In this document: piece by piece, positions 19,005 through 28,388 of the stretch
Numbering within the stretch: the first letter of the stretch is position 1
Layout: the number at the start of each line of letters is the position of its first letter
Source of the DNA: Enterococcus innesii
GTDB taxonomy: Bacteria; Bacillota; Bacilli; Lactobacillales; Enterococcaceae
Reading direction: 5' to 3'
NCBI GenBank assembly: GCA_018982785.1
Contig: JAHHEN010000004.1
Location: 463,196-527,195, forward strand
Length of the DNA stretch: 64,000 nucleotides
Position numbers and translations under genes: made by a program
Notes under the pieces: model-generated
What the model was told of the DNA's origin: nothing
Database searches by the model: none
Seen by the model: only the letters and a program-made list of their open reading frames with translations

Positions 19005-19029
19005 AAAAGAAGTCAGGGACACTTCTTTT
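19005..19029 (+). terminator. Hairpin in the leader of the small gene
   Basis: Perfect 9-bp stem AAAAGAAGT (19005-19013) with ACTTCTTTT (19021-19029). The right arm ends in TTTT, so it could terminate a short RNA of about 125 nt or attenuate the downstream gene. Confidence 0.5.
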
Positions 19030-19070
19030 CAACCGACAGATCGTATTGCTAAGAAATAGAGGTGGAATCG

Positions 19071-19199
19071 ATGGATCAAAAAGAAAAAATGTTAGAACTA
19101 ATCAAGAAAAAACAAGGCGGCGGCCGTTCAAAAAAGATGGAATCCCCAAAAAACGATCGGAAAAACATGCGTAAAGGCCCGAAAATTTATAATAAGTAG
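19071..19199 (+). CDS. Small basic protein, 42 residues
   Basis: Short ORF with AGAGGTGG 6 bases before its ATG. The protein starts MDQKEKMLELIKKKQGGG and ends in a Lys/Arg-rich tail (KNDRKNMRKGPKIYNK). About 40 percent of residues are Lys or Arg, so it probably binds nucleic acid or acidic surfaces. I recall similar short proteins ending in RKGPKIYNK in other lactic acid bacteria, but no function. It is followed by a strong bidirectional terminator, and has its own predicted promoter with a long leader. Confidence 0.72.
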   Translation: MDQKEKMLELIKKKQGGGRSKKMESPKNDRKNMRKGPKIYNK

Positions 19200-19235
19200 G
19201 GCGATAGATTATTAATACGAAATGATCGATTAAAA

Positions 19236-19276
19236 AAGAGAGAAGGACAGGGTTGCTGTCTTTCTCTCTTTTTTTT
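19236..19276. terminator. Bidirectional terminator between small gene and pyruvate oxidase
   Basis: Stem AAGAGAGAAGGACAG (19236-19250) with CTGTCTTTCTCTCTT (19256-19270), then a T run. It lies between converging genes. Confidence 0.85.
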
Positions 19277-21017
19277 ACTCTTCAGAATCCACGTACAACT
19301 CACTCAAAGCTGGCAAATCATGGACTTGGTATTTTGCTTTAAACGCTGCGATTTCTTCAGCACTGAAGCGCTTAGGATCCAGTTTCAGTTCTTCGACGGG
19401 AAGAGGTCGTTCGTTGGCGATCTTGACATCGATCACGACGGGTCCGTGGCTTTCTTTTGCTTGTGTAAAGACGGACGCTAATTCTTCTTCCTTAGTTACC
19501 GTAAAGCCTTTCGCACCTAATGCTTCCCCAACTTTACCAAAATCAGCACCGGCTAGTTGCACACCGAACTTGGTTTGCTCGGTATCTTCTTGTTCCGCTT
19601 CAATGAAGCCAAATGAGTCATTGGAAAAGACCACATTGATGATCGGCAAATTGTATTTTACTTGAGTAATGATGTCTTGCATTTGCATCGCGAAACCGCC
19701 ATCCCCACTAAAGGTGAATACTTGACGATCCGGATAGCTCAATTGAGCGGCGATCCCGCCAGGTACGCCATTGCCCATCGTCGCAAACCAGCCAGACGTT
19801 GTGAAACGCTGTTCACCTGTCATTTCTAAATGACGGATACTGTGGATCGTCACATTACCGACATCTGTGACAAACAGGGCATCAGGAGCTGCGATACGGT
19901 TGATTTCTCGATAGACAGGTTCGGGACGCAACGGTTCTTGCGAATCATGGTCAAAACTATGACGCCATGCATGCCAATTCCGAGCGTTTTCTTGATTGGC
20001 TTTTATCCAAGCATCTGCAGGACGAGGGGCAGCCATCTCTGTCCATTTTCTAAGAGCGGTCGCACCATCTCCTAAAACAGAGACATCTGTCTGATGACGG
20101 CGACCAAATTTCGAGGCGTCGATATCAACTTGGACAAAGTTGGCATCAGGATTGAAAAAGCGGCGTCCGAAAGGGAAGTCACTGCCGACAAACACGATGA
20201 GATCAGCTTCTGCTAAAGCTTCATTGGCTGGTTTTGTCGCAACCCGGCCGGCAAATCCAAGAAAGTTTTCATAAAGATCAGGCACGATGCCTTTGGCTAA
20301 GACAGAGGCTGCGATAGGCATTGAGAAATGCTTAGAAAAAGCATCGATGGCATCAAAATGACCAAAGAGACCTTGTCCGATATATAGGACAGGTTTTTTT
20401 GCTTGTTCAAAATAAGGAAGGGCAGCCTGCAAATCCTCGTCATCCGGCTGGAGAACACCTGTCTTATGATTTTTTGCGGTTGCAATCTCCTGTTCGTCGA
20501 TTTCTGCAAACCCGTAATCGACCGGGATCGTTACCACAGCGACACCTTTAAATTTGTAGGCTGCTTTAATGGCTTCGTCCACCACGTGGGGCAAACTTTC
20601 AGGGGACATGACTGTGCGATTGTAGATACTGACATCTGCGAACATCGGATTTTCATTCATTTCTTGAAAATCATTGTAGTTCATCGAACTCGAAGCTACT
20701 TGTCCTAACAAGGCAACGACGGGCACGTTATCCATTTGAGCATCATATAAGCCATTGATCAAATGGGTGGCACCTGGACCAGCAGAACCAAAAACCGCAC
20801 CGACTTTTCCCGTTAGCTTGGCATCAGCCGCTGCTGCCAGCGCACCCGCTTCTTCATGACGTACTTGAATATACTTGACCGATTGCCGTTCATGGTACAA
20901 AGCATCCATCGTTGAGTTGAAAGATCCACCGGGGATTCCATAGATATGGTCGATGCCCCACGCTTCAAAAACCTTGATCATTGCTGAACCAGCATTGATT
21001 TTTGTCATTTTCTTCAC
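19275..21017 (-). CDS. pox: Pyruvate oxidase (thiamine diphosphate and FAD dependent)
   Basis: A 580-residue cytosolic enzyme that turns pyruvate, phosphate and oxygen into acetyl phosphate, CO2 and hydrogen peroxide. Domain order is the pyrimidine-binding domain (about 5-180, with HEEAGALAAAADAKLTG containing the activating Glu), the central FAD domain (190-350) and the pyrophosphate domain (360-550) with the GDGGFAMQMQ...NVVFSN TPP motif. The length matches the lactobacillus POX family. Acetolactate synthase is the main alternative, but the overall sequence and C-terminal part are of the POX type. It is a single gene bounded by a terminator. Confidence 0.9.
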   Translation of the reverse strand: MKKMTKINAGSAMIKVFEAWGIDHIYGIPGGSFNSTMDALYHERQSVKYIQVRHEEAGALAAAADAKLTGKVGAVFGSAGPGATHLINGLYDAQMDNVPVVALLGQVASSSMNYNDFQEMNENPMFADVSIYNRTVMSPESLPHVVDEAIKAAYKFKGVAVVTIPVDYGFAEIDEQEIATAKNHKTGVLQPDDEDLQAALPYFEQAKKPVLYIGQGLFGHFDAIDAFSKHFSMPIAASVLAKGIVPDLYENFLGFAGRVATKPANEALAEADLIVFVGSDFPFGRRFFNPDANFVQVDIDASKFGRRHQTDVSVLGDGATALRKWTEMAAPRPADAWIKANQENARNWHAWRHSFDHDSQEPLRPEPVYREINRIAAPDALFVTDVGNVTIHSIRHLEMTGEQRFTTSGWFATMGNGVPGGIAAQLSYPDRQVFTFSGDGGFAMQMQDIITQVKYNLPIINVVFSNDSFGFIEAEQEDTEQTKFGVQLAGADFGKVGEALGAKGFTVTKEEELASVFTQAKESHGPVVIDVKIANERPLPVEELKLDPKRFSAEEIAAFKAKYQVHDLPALSELYVDSEE

Positions 21018-21134
21018 TCGCTTTCTCTGTTGTCATTCGTTCTCTTTAAGTATAAACGTTTCTCAAAAAGACAACAAAGAATGCGCCTTCTATCACAAGG
21101 CGCATAGAAAAACTTATTTTAGGAAATGAACGAC

Positions 21135-21827
21135 TCAGTTGCGCAGCTCTTGCACGAATCGGCTGGCGATCTCTTTTGGTCGGGTGATGGCACCACCAAC
21201 CACGATACCCGTCACACCCATTTCGTGGATTTTCTTTGCTTGTTCCGGGGTGTGGATCTTGCCTTCGGCTATCACCGGAACCTTCGACGCAACCAATTGC
21301 TGGATCAACTGATAATCCGGTTCATCATTGGTAGGACTATTCGCCGTATAGCCGGACAAAGTTGTACCAACAAAATCGACACCCGCTTCAAAGGCATTGA
21401 TGCCTTCCTCATAGGTGGCGATATCTGCCATGAGTAGTTGATGGGGGTAAAGAGCTTTGATTTGCTTGATAAAGGCATTGATCGTCAAGCCATCATGACG
21501 TTTGCGCAAGGTACAGTCCAAAGCGATCACCGCAATATGTAAAGCGGCTAATTCATGCACCTCTTTGATGGTCGCTGTGATAAATGGTTCTTCAGGTGGA
21601 TAGTCTTTTTTGATGATTCCGATGATCGGCAGATCAACAGCTGCTTGGATTTCGCGAATATCGCGAACGGAATTGGCACGGATGCCAACAGCTCCAGCTT
21701 CTTGAGCTGCTTTTGCCAATAGGGGCATGACACCGCCGTTTTCAGTATATAAGGGTTCTCCAGGTAAGGCTTGACACGAAACAATTACTCCGTCCTTGAT
21801 TTGTTGGATAAAAGCTTCTTTTTCCAT
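21135..21827 (-). CDS. nanE: N-acetylmannosamine-6-phosphate 2-epimerase
   Basis: A 230-residue TIM-barrel enzyme that turns ManNAc-6-phosphate into GlcNAc-6-phosphate in sialic acid or ManNAc use. Diagnostic segments are [49 protein letters not shown] (catalytic Asp region), PVIAEGKI and [11 protein letters not shown]. The ATG at 21827 is preferred to the one at 21845, because the GGGAAG that would be its ribosome site lies within the upstream extension. It stands without the usual nanA/nanK or ManNAc PTS genes, so it may serve amino-sugar salvage more generally. Confidence 0.92.
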   Translation of the reverse strand: MEKEAFIQQIKDGVIVSCQALPGEPLYTENGGVMPLLAKAAQEAGAVGIRANSVRDIREIQAAVDLPIIGIIKKDYPPEEPFITATIKEVHELAALHIAVIALDCTLRKRHDGLTINAFIKQIKALYPHQLLMADIATYEEGINAFEAGVDFVGTTLSGYTANSPTNDEPDYQLIQQLVASKVPVIAEGKIHTPEQAKKIHEMGVTGIVVGGAITRPKEIASRFVQELRN

Positions 21828-21935
21828 ATATATGACACTTCCCATTCTTGTAAAGGTTCGTTTCTCCCTTCGACTATATCATGAGGCTTTTTCCTTGTAA
21901 ATGAAAGGACATCTTCTTTAAAAGGAAAGCGAACA

Positions 21936-21975
21936 CCAAAAAGAAGCAAGCACCGTCATCAAGGGTGCTTGCTTC
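21936..21975 (-). terminator. Terminator of the MerR gene
   Basis: A perfect 12-bp stem GAAGCAAGCACC (21943-21954) with GGTGCTTGCTTC (21964-21975). On the minus strand it is followed by a run of five T. Confidence 0.85.
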
Positions 21976-22001
21976 ATTAGGAGGTGAGGATAGGGAATCC
22001 T

Positions 22002-22486
22002 TTATTCCGCTTGTTTTGATGTGCATTGTTTGAACTTTTCAAAATCGATCGTTTGATTAGCAGGCAACACTTCGTATTGCAATCGTTCTGTTTCTTCATC
22101 GTGAATGATATGGAGGATTTTTCCGTCTTCGTCTACTGGTCCCAGACTGATGATCGTAAACCGTTCATTGATGACTTCTAAATTCTGTAAAACCCCAGAA
22201 AACACTTTGCGAATATGATGGGCGGTCTTGATTTTTTTGTCGGCTTTTTCTACAGCCTTGGCTAACGTAAAGCCTTCATCTAAAAACGTTTTGATCATTT
22301 CCACTTTGACGACCGTGGGCAGTCGGTATTTTCGTGGGGCATTTTCTTCTTGTGGGACCGATTGAATAAATCCTTTTTGTTCCCAATAACGCAATTGGCG
22401 AGGGAGATAGCACACATTTGACTAAGTTCGCTGATGCCGACCAACAAGTTTTCATTATCAACGAGTTTTCGAAAAAGATGAGACAT
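22002..22486 (-). CDS. MerR-family regulator, GlnR-like (one frame break)
   Basis: Regulator of about 161 residues when restored. The winged helix (about 14-80) reads LVGISELSQMCAISPRQLRY then WEQKGFIQSV, close to the GlnR/TnrA type. It is followed by a helical region and a C-terminal domain ending FEKFKQCTSKQAE. The frame breaks at plus-strand GGG 22402-22404: one more base on the coding strand gives ISPRQLRYWEQ instead of ISLANC. It is divergent from the MFS exporter gene, and the shared promoter region contains a TGTCA-N7-TGACA palindrome, the GlnR-type box. It probably controls the exporter and itself. Confidence 0.85.
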
Positions 22487-22519
22487 ACGGACTCCATTCT
22501 TGTAAAGGTATTTGTTAAC

Positions 22520-22581
22520 ATTGTAACTTGTTTTACTTTTATGTCAAGTAGGTTGACAAACGTTAGGGAAAGATTTAAAGT
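22520..22581. promoter_or_regulatory. Divergent promoters sharing a GlnR-type palindrome
   Basis: The 17-base sequence TGTCAAGTAGGTTGACA (22542-22558) fits TGTNA-N7-TNACA exactly. Its right arm TTGACA (22553-22558) is a -35 box for the plus strand, with a 17-base spacer to TAAAGT (22576-22581). Its left arm, read on the minus strand, is TTGACA with a 16-base spacer to TACAAT (22525-22520). A regulator bound here would cover both -35 boxes, so repression of both directions is expected. Confidence 0.72.
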
Positions 22582-22623
22582 AAAGAAGGTTTTATGAAAA
22601 ATATACTGAAAAGAGTGTGAAAT

Positions 22624-24102
22624 ATGTCAACGAGTCGTCCTTTAGATATCTATGGCAAACCTTACAACCGTTCCTTACTGGTTATGGTTTTGCTGATCGG
22701 TACGTTTTGTACTGTTTTGAACCAAACATTGTTAACAACGGCTTTTCCAACCTTGATGGATGCCTTTGACATCTCAGCATCTGATGTTCAATGGCTGACA
22801 ACTGGTTTCTTGCTGGTCAATGGGATCATGATCCCGATCACCGCATGGCTGATCAATAAGTTCAGCTCAAGAAATCTTTACTTAACCGCCATGAGCATCT
22901 TCCTGGCTGGAACGATCGCTTGCTTTGCTGCACCGAACTTTTCTACATTATTGATTGGCCGCTTAGTGCAAGCTGCTGGTGTAGGGATCTCCATGCCGCT
23001 TTTGCAAAATATCATGTTGTCGATCTTCCCACCAGAAAAACGCGGTTCAGCCATGGGTATGTCCGGAATCGTTATCGGGTTGGCACCAGCCTTAGGCCCA
23101 ACGTTATCTGGTTGGATCATTGATCATTATGACTGGCGTTATTTGTTCGGAATGGTCATTCCGATCGTCGTTTTAGTCTTAGTCTTAGCGCTCTTTCTAA
23201 TGAAGAGTGTGATTGAATTGTCGCATCCGAAAATCGATCTGTTCTCAGCGATTTTATCAACGCTTGGTTTTGGTACATTGCTCTATGGCTTTTCAAGCGT
23301 CGGTGACAAAGGGTGGGGCAGTATTGAAGTAATCGGTTTTCTTGCAGCCGGTGTCTTTTTCATTGCTTTCTTTGCATGGCGTCAATTGCACATTGAGCAT
23401 CCGTTCTTAGAGTTGCGCGTGTTCAAATCAACGACCTTTACCTTGGCGTCGATCCTTTCAGGGGTCACGAATATGGCGATGATCGGTGCTGAAATGGTTC
23501 TCCCATTGTATATCCAAAACATTCGTGGTGAATCAGCGTTCCATTCAGGATTGATGTTATTACCAGGTGCGTTGATCATGGGGATCATGATGCCGATCAC
23601 TGGTGCGATCTTTGATAAGTATGGTGCAAAACGTTTAGCCATCACCGGGATGTTTATCTTGACCGCCGCAACCTTACCATTTGCTTTCCTAACAAAAGAT
23701 ACACCGATTTTGCATATCATTATTCTTTATGGGATTCGGATGTTCGGGATCTCAATGGTGATGATGCCAGTAACGACTTCAGGAATGAATGCCTTGCCTG
23801 GAAACTTGATCAGTCACGGTACCGCAGTAAACAATACCTTCCGTCAAGTAGCCAGCTCAATTGGTACGGCTATCTTGATCAGTGTCTTGACAAACGTCAC
23901 CAAGGGCAACTTGCCAAGTGATTCTTTGCTGGATGCAACGCCTTTGGCATACAAAGAAAAAGCAATCGAAGCGACTTTATCTGGCTACCATGCCGCCTTT
24001 TATGTGGCAGCGGTCTTTAGCTTCTTAGGATTCTTGATCGCCTTCTCCTTAAAGAAAAAAGAACCACGATTGACGGTTCTTGAAGGAGGTGCGGACAAAT
24101 GA
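22624..24102 (+). CDS. MFS drug exporter, DHA2 family (EmrB/LmrB type)
   Basis: A 492-residue proton-driven exporter with 14 predicted helices. The first helices contain FCTVLNQTLLTTAFPTLMDA (motif D-like), followed by WLTTGFLLVNGIMIPITAWL and the GRLVQAAGVGISMPLLQN motif B/C region, with APALGPTLSGWIIDHYDWRY after it. It overlaps the DUF4811 gene by 4 bases (ATGA). Members export drugs, bile salts or peptides; the cargo here is unknown. Its promoter carries the GlnR-type palindrome shared with the divergent MerR regulator. Confidence 0.92.
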   Translation: MSTSRPLDIYGKPYNRSLLVMVLLIGTFCTVLNQTLLTTAFPTLMDAFDISASDVQWLTTGFLLVNGIMIPITAWLINKFSSRNLYLTAMSIFLAGTIACFAAPNFSTLLIGRLVQAAGVGISMPLLQNIMLSIFPPEKRGSAMGMSGIVIGLAPALGPTLSGWIIDHYDWRYLFGMVIPIVVLVLVLALFLMKSVIELSHPKIDLFSAILSTLGFGTLLYGFSSVGDKGWGSIEVIGFLAAGVFFIAFFAWRQLHIEHPFLELRVFKSTTFTLASILSGVTNMAMIGAEMVLPLYIQNIRGESAFHSGLMLLPGALIMGIMMPITGAIFDKYGAKRLAITGMFILTAATLPFAFLTKDTPILHIIILYGIRMFGISMVMMPVTTSGMNALPGNLISHGTAVNNTFRQVASSIGTAILISVLTNVTKGNLPSDSLLDATPLAYKEKAIEATLSGYHAAFYVAAVFSFLGFLIAFSLKKKEPRLTVLEGGADK

Positions 24103-24806
24103 TCTTGCTTTTGATCGTTCTTAGCGTGTTAGGGTTTGCGGTACTGAATGTCTTTGCCAAAAACAAGCTGCAAACAGGTTTATCATTGGTCTTAGGTCTA
24201 GTCTTCGTGGCAAGTGTCGTCGCATTGATGGCCAATTTGACCTATCATTTTGGAATGGAAAAAGAAACGACTGCTAAAACAACCCCACTGGTTTCTAGTG
24301 CCGATAACGAGAATTTTGATTTGCTATTGTATCAGCCATTAGGAGATGGTACGGAAAAAATCTACCTGTATAAAACGGATGCTGATCAAGAGGAACCAAA
24401 ACAAACCGGTACTGATAAAGTGACTAATGTCGTGGAAACAGGGGCTGATTCAGCTCAATTAGAAACAAAAACGACGCGCTGGGTTTATAAAAGTGACCTA
24501 TCACGCTTCTTGTTCGGAATCGCTGATAACGATGGCCAATATGTCAGCCGTACCAATACGTTCTCATTACCAGATTCATGGGAAGTCTTGAGTGTGGATC
24601 AAGCAAAAAAACTGGCTTCTTTAGCGAAAGAACAAGCGGACACCATGAAAACACAAGGACAAGCGTATGTTCAAGAAAACATGCAAGCTGCATTAATGGC
24701 TGATCCAACTATGGATGAGGCAGCCCAAAAAGCAAAAATCGCTGAATTGACAGAAGCTTATCAAAAAGAAGCGATGGCAAAATTGCTTGAAGAAGCAAAA
24801 AAGTAA
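24099..24806 (+). CDS. DUF4811-family membrane-anchored protein
   Basis: A 235-residue protein with two helices at the N-terminus (about 1-20 and 27-48), then an extracellular part (about 50-235) rich in Lys, Glu and Gln with a helical, Ala-rich tail (QEAMAKLLEEAKK region). This family is usually found directly after a DHA2 exporter in lactic acid bacteria, as here with a 4-base overlap, so it is probably an accessory or regulatory partner of the exporter. The function is not established. A terminator follows. Confidence 0.85.
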   Translation: MILLLIVLSVLGFAVLNVFAKNKLQTGLSLVLGLVFVASVVALMANLTYHFGMEKETTAKTTPLVSSADNENFDLLLYQPLGDGTEKIYLYKTDADQEEPKQTGTDKVTNVVETGADSAQLETKTTRWVYKSDLSRFLFGIADNDGQYVSRTNTFSLPDSWEVLSVDQAKKLASLAKEQADTMKTQGQAYVQENMQAALMADPTMDEAAQKAKIAELTEAYQKEAMAKLLEEAKK

Positions 24807-24824
24807 AAGCGAGTAGATAGTCAT

Positions 24825-24865
24825 GGGATGGAAGAATCAAATCGGATTCTTCTGTCCCTTTTTTA
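24825..24865 (+). terminator. Terminator of the MFS/DUF4811 operon
   Basis: Stem GGGATGGAAGAATC (24825-24838) with GATTCTTCTGTCCC (24845-24858), one mismatch, followed by a T run. Confidence 0.8.
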
Positions 24866-24901
24866 TATGGAACATGATACTTTTGAAAAACGGCTGCCAC
24901 C

Positions 24902-24937
24902 AAAAAAATCCCACACACTAGAAGTGAGTGGGATTTT
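24902..24937 (-). terminator. Terminator of the aminotransferase/transporter operon
   Basis: Stem AAAATCCCAC (24905-24914) with GTGGGATTTT (24928-24937). On the minus strand a T run follows. Confidence 0.78.
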
Positions 24938-24939
24938 CT

Positions 24940-26094
24940 TTAGTCAAATGAGCACGCGGCAATCCGGTCGAAAGCTTCTTTTAACAAGTCCAACGATTGG
25001 GTGGCAGCTAAGCGAACATAGCCATCGCCGGTCGTTTCTCCAAAGGCTTTCCCAGGAATCATCAGCACACTGGTTTCCTTTAATAATTTCTCGACAAAGC
25101 TGACAGAGTCCAACCCCGTTTGTTCAATGTTGATGAAGGCATACATGCTTCCTTTGACTGGAGATAAGGAAAGGAAGGGGATCTCAGCAACCCGTTGTTC
25201 AATGTAAGTCAGTCGTTCCTTAAAGACAGCAACCACTTGCGGCACGAGGGTATCATAGTGATTCAATGCGTAGATACCTGCCCGTTGTGAAGGGGTTGGT
25301 GCCGAATAGGCGATCGCCTCATTGATCAGTTTTGCCGTAAGATTGATCGATTCAGGTGCAATCATGTAGCCGATCCGCCAGCCAGTCATGGCAAAGGCTT
25401 TTGAGAAACTGCTGAAAGTGATGGTGTTCTCAGGTGCGAAGGCTGCCATCGGTACAAAGGTATCATCAAAGCAAAAGGCTTCATAGACTTCATCTGAGAG
25501 GATCAGCAAGTCATGTTCAATGGCAACTGCTGCGATTTTTTCAAAAGTTTCTGGAGAAAAAACAGCACCAGTAGGATTGTTTGGTGAATTGATAATGATC
25601 GCCCGAGTTTTCTCAGTGATGGCGGATTTTAAGACTTCGACATCGATTTGAAAGCCATCTTTTTCAAAGGTCGGAATAAAGACTGGCACACCACCGACTA
25701 GTTCCACTTGTTGTTTGTAAGGCGAAAAGTACGGTTCATGAATAATCACTTCATCACCAGGATCAATGATGGCAGCCAAAGCTAAGTACATGCCATGCAA
25801 TGCACCGACAGTTCCTCGTACTTGACTAGGAGAAAAAGTAAGCTGGTATTGCTTTTGATAAAAATCAACGACAGTTTGGATAAAATCAGCACTGCCGTCT
25901 GAAGCGGTGTATTTTGTATGACCCGCTTTGACGTCAGCAAAAGCTGCTTCAATGATTGTCGCATCTGTAATCAAATCAGGATCACCAATCGACAAATCAA
26001 TCAAATTTTGGGTTTTCTTCGCAAGAGTGGCGATCTCCATTAAAAGATTTTCTTCTGGTTGTAAAAAACGTTCTGCAATCAACGGACGGTTCAT
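24940..26094 (-). CDS. PLP-dependent aminotransferase, class I/II
   Basis: A 384-residue fold-type I aminotransferase. The PLP lysine is K232 in SSFSKAFAMTGWR; NSPNNPTG (about 169-176) and DEVYEAF (about 201-207) are the other hallmarks, and the Arg binding the carboxylate lies near the C-terminus. It belongs to the aspartate/aromatic aminotransferase group, but the exact amino acid is unclear. It is 17 bases downstream of the ATPase of an amino-acid ABC transporter on the same strand, so it may act on the amino acid that this system imports. Confidence 0.88.
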   Translation of the reverse strand: MNRPLIAERFLQPEENLLMEIATLAKKTQNLIDLSIGDPDLITDATIIEAAFADVKAGHTKYTASDGSADFIQTVVDFYQKQYQLTFSPSQVRGTVGALHGMYLALAAIIDPGDEVIIHEPYFSPYKQQVELVGGVPVFIPTFEKDGFQIDVEVLKSAITEKTRAIIINSPNNPTGAVFSPETFEKIAAVAIEHDLLILSDEVYEAFCFDDTFVPMAAFAPENTITFSSFSKAFAMTGWRIGYMIAPESINLTAKLINEAIAYSAPTPSQRAGIYALNHYDTLVPQVVAVFKERLTYIEQRVAEIPFLSLSPVKGSMYAFINIEQTGLDSVSFVEKLLKETSVLMIPGKAFGETTGDGYVRLAATQSLDLLKEAFDRIAACSFD

Positions 26095-26111
26095 TTTGTC
26101 ATCTCCAATTT

Positions 26112-26834
26112 CTATAAAACTTTGCTTAAAAAATCCTGTGTCCGCGCATTTTGCGGATGCTCAAAGATCTGTTCTGGTGTTCCTTGTTCTTGAATGATAC
26201 CGTCAGCCATAAAGATGACACGATCGGCAACTTCTTTGGCGAAGCCCATTTCGTGGGTAACGACCACCATCGTCATGCCTTTTTCTGCTAAAGCTTGCAT
26301 AACCGTCAACACTTCTCCGACCATTTCTGGGTCTAATGCTGAGGTTGGTTCGTCAAAGAGCATTACATCAGGATCCATTGCCAACGCTCTAGCAATAGCG
26401 ACCCGTTGCTGCTGCCCGCCAGAAAGGCTAGAGGGGTAACTATCTGCTTTTTCAGCTAAGCCAACTTGTTCCAGCAATCCTTTCGCTGTCTCTTCGGCAG
26501 CGGCTTGCTCTTGCTGTTTGACTTTGATCGGGCTGATAGTCAGATTTTCTAAGACCGTTTTATGAGGGAATAGATTAAAGCTTTGAAAGACCATTCCCAT
26601 TTTTTGACGAATCTGATCGATTTTCACCTCTTTTACCAATAAATCATTGCCTTCGAAGGTGATTTTCCCACCAGTCGGCTGTTCAAGCAGATTCAAGCAG
26701 CGTAAGAAAGTACTTTTTCCACTTCCTGAGGGTCCGATGATCACAACGACTTCACCAGGTGTCACTTCAAGATCGATTTCTTTTAAGACGGTATTTTCGC
26801 CAAATGTTTTCACTAATTTTTCAACTTTAATCAC
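26112..26834 (-). CDS. glnQ: Polar amino-acid ABC transporter ATP-binding protein (GlnQ type)
   Basis: A 240-residue ATPase. Walker [10 protein letters not shown] is at 34-42, the signature LSGGQQQR follows SYPSSLSG, and Walker B is [14 protein letters not shown]. It belongs to the PAAT family, whose subunits pair with substrate-binding/permease fusion proteins, as here: it overlaps the fused subunit by 8 bases. Together they would import glutamine, glutamate or a related polar amino acid. The symbol is by family resemblance, not proven substrate. Confidence 0.9.
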   Translation of the reverse strand: MIKVEKLVKTFGENTVLKEIDLEVTPGEVVVIIGPSGSGKSTFLRCLNLLEQPTGGKITFEGNDLLVKEVKIDQIRQKMGMVFQSFNLFPHKTVLENLTISPIKVKQQEQAAAEETAKGLLEQVGLAEKADSYPSSLSGGQQQRVAIARALAMDPDVMLFDEPTSALDPEMVGEVLTVMQALAEKGMTMVVVTHEMGFAKEVADRVIFMADGIIQEQGTPEQIFEHPQNARTQDFLSKVL

Positions 26835-28308
26835 TAGTTTTCATTCTCCTTTCAGCAACACCCAATAGACGTGAGAGGGCGAAGGTCAATACGAAGTAGA
26901 TCAATGATACGATAACGTATGGTAAAAACGGTTTGAAGCTGGCCCCTTGAACGACGCCTGTTTGGAAAATCAGTTCAGACACACCGATCACCGATACGAC
27001 CGAAGACTCTTTGATGACTGTGACAAATTCATTTCCTAGAGCAGGCAAGATGTTTTTGATGGCTTGCGGGAAAATGATGAAGCGCATCGCTTGGATCTGA
27101 TTCATTCCTAATGAACGAGCGGCTTCCAGCTGTCCTTTATTGACGGCATTGATCCCGGCACGAATGATTTCTGCCACATAGGCGGCACTGTTTAGTGCTA
27201 AGGCAATACAGCCGGCAGCTAATTTCGAAAGCTCTAAGCCTAAAACGCCTGTTCCAAAGTATACAATAAATATTTGTACTAACAAAGGTGTTCCCCGAAC
27301 ATATTCAATATAGACAGCGGCAATGACTTTCAATGCTTTTGACTTAGAAAGCTTCATAAAGGCTAACAAGCTGCCACCGATAGAGCCGAATAATACCCCA
27401 ACCAAGGCTAGGAAGATCGTATAGCCAGTTCCAGTGATGTAAAAGGGTAGATATTTTTCCCAAAAGCTTTGCTCTTCATCGATCGTGCCATCTTCAGTAA
27501 ACATCAAACGATAGGCATCTTCTTTGTATTGGCTTAGAAGATCATTACTAATGATAGTTTCGATAGAGGAATTGAGTTTTTCCAATAAAACCGGCGCTTC
27601 TTTCGAGATGGCGATGGCGGTCTCCTTCACACCGTTTTCAAACGTGACATTTTCAGCTAATGCCAAGGTATCATTCGCCGTCACATATGCTTCGGCAACG
27701 GGACCTTCCATCACGATCGCATCAATTTTGCGTGATTTTAGATTGGTGATCAAATCAGGCACCCTTTGCAAAGAGGTGACGGTGGAGCCAGTCAATTCTG
27801 TATTTGCCAGCTCTTCTTGGGTGGTTTGACGTTGTGCACCGACAGCCACACCATCAAAATCAGCCGTCGATTGAAAACGATCCGCGTCTTCTGCTCGAAC
27901 TAAAACGGTCTGTTGGACTTCCATATAAGTGTCAGTGAAATTGACTTCTTTGCGGCGCTCATCCGTAGCAGCCATTCCAGAGATGACGACATCGATTTTG
28001 CCCGTTTTTAACGCTCCTAACAACGCATCAAACCCAAGTTCCTCGATTTTCAGGTCGACCCCTAAGTCATCTGCAATTTTTTTGGCAATGGAAATATCGA
28101 TTCCCACGATTTCATTTTTTCCGTCAACATTGGCGCGGAATTCATAAGGTGCATAATCGGCAGATAAACCCACGACCAATACACCATTTTCTTTGACTTT
28201 TTCATAGATTGGATCGGTTTCTTCTGCATGTGCTTGTCCGACAAAGAAAAACGGCAGCAACGCTGTGATGATCCCTAATAAAACAGTTCCCTTACTAAAC
28301 CTTTTCAT
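26827..28308 (-). CDS. Amino-acid ABC transporter substrate-binding/permease fusion (GlnHP type)
   Basis: A 493-residue two-domain protein. The signal peptide (1-28, ending VGQAHA) is followed by a type-2 solute-binding domain (about 35-275) with [19 protein letters not shown], and then a permease domain (about 285-490) with the EAA-loop [20 protein letters not shown]. Such fusions tether the receptor to the membrane, as in the lactococcal GlnPQ system. The gene begins an operon with the ATPase and the aminotransferase. The promoter is well defined with nearby palindromes, listed separately. Confidence 0.92.
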   Translation of the reverse strand: MKRFSKGTVLLGIITALLPFFFVGQAHAEETDPIYEKVKENGVLVVGLSADYAPYEFRANVDGKNEIVGIDISIAKKIADDLGVDLKIEELGFDALLGALKTGKIDVVISGMAATDERRKEVNFTDTYMEVQQTVLVRAEDADRFQSTADFDGVAVGAQRQTTQEELANTELTGSTVTSLQRVPDLITNLKSRKIDAIVMEGPVAEAYVTANDTLALAENVTFENGVKETAIAISKEAPVLLEKLNSSIETIISNDLLSQYKEDAYRLMFTEDGTIDEEQSFWEKYLPFYITGTGYTIFLALVGVLFGSIGGSLLAFMKLSKSKALKVIAAVYIEYVRGTPLLVQIFIVYFGTGVLGLELSKLAAGCIALALNSAAYVAEIIRAGINAVNKGQLEAARSLGMNQIQAMRFIIFPQAIKNILPALGNEFVTVIKESSVVSVIGVSELIFQTGVVQGASFKPFLPYVIVSLIYFVLTFALSRLLGVAERRMKTSD

Positions 28309-28367
28309 GTAAACGCCCCTTTAATTTTTTCTACGCATCTATTAAAAATGCAAATAATAACTAATAA

Positions 28368-28383
28368 ATGTATAAAAATACAT
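28368..28383. repeat. Perfect dyad in the glnHP leader
   Basis: ATGTAT-AAAA-ATACAT (28368-28383) is a perfect 6-bp inverted repeat in the transcribed leader of the minus-strand operon. Confidence 0.6.
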
Positions 28384-28388
28384 ATAAG

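Larger units (their letters stand above)
18644..19070 (+). other. Gap of about 430 bases with a promoter and hairpin on the plus strand
   Basis: An AT-rich interval divergent between the NfeD-like gene and the 42-codon gene. It contains the minus-strand ribosome site for NfeD, a plus-strand promoter at 18870-18898 and a hairpin at 19005-19029, both listed separately. No longer ORF is seen. Confidence 0.5.

Noticed and set aside
21030..21062. CcpA (cre) site before pyruvate oxidase
   Set aside because: The AACGTTT core is present but the outer positions of the cre consensus do not match.
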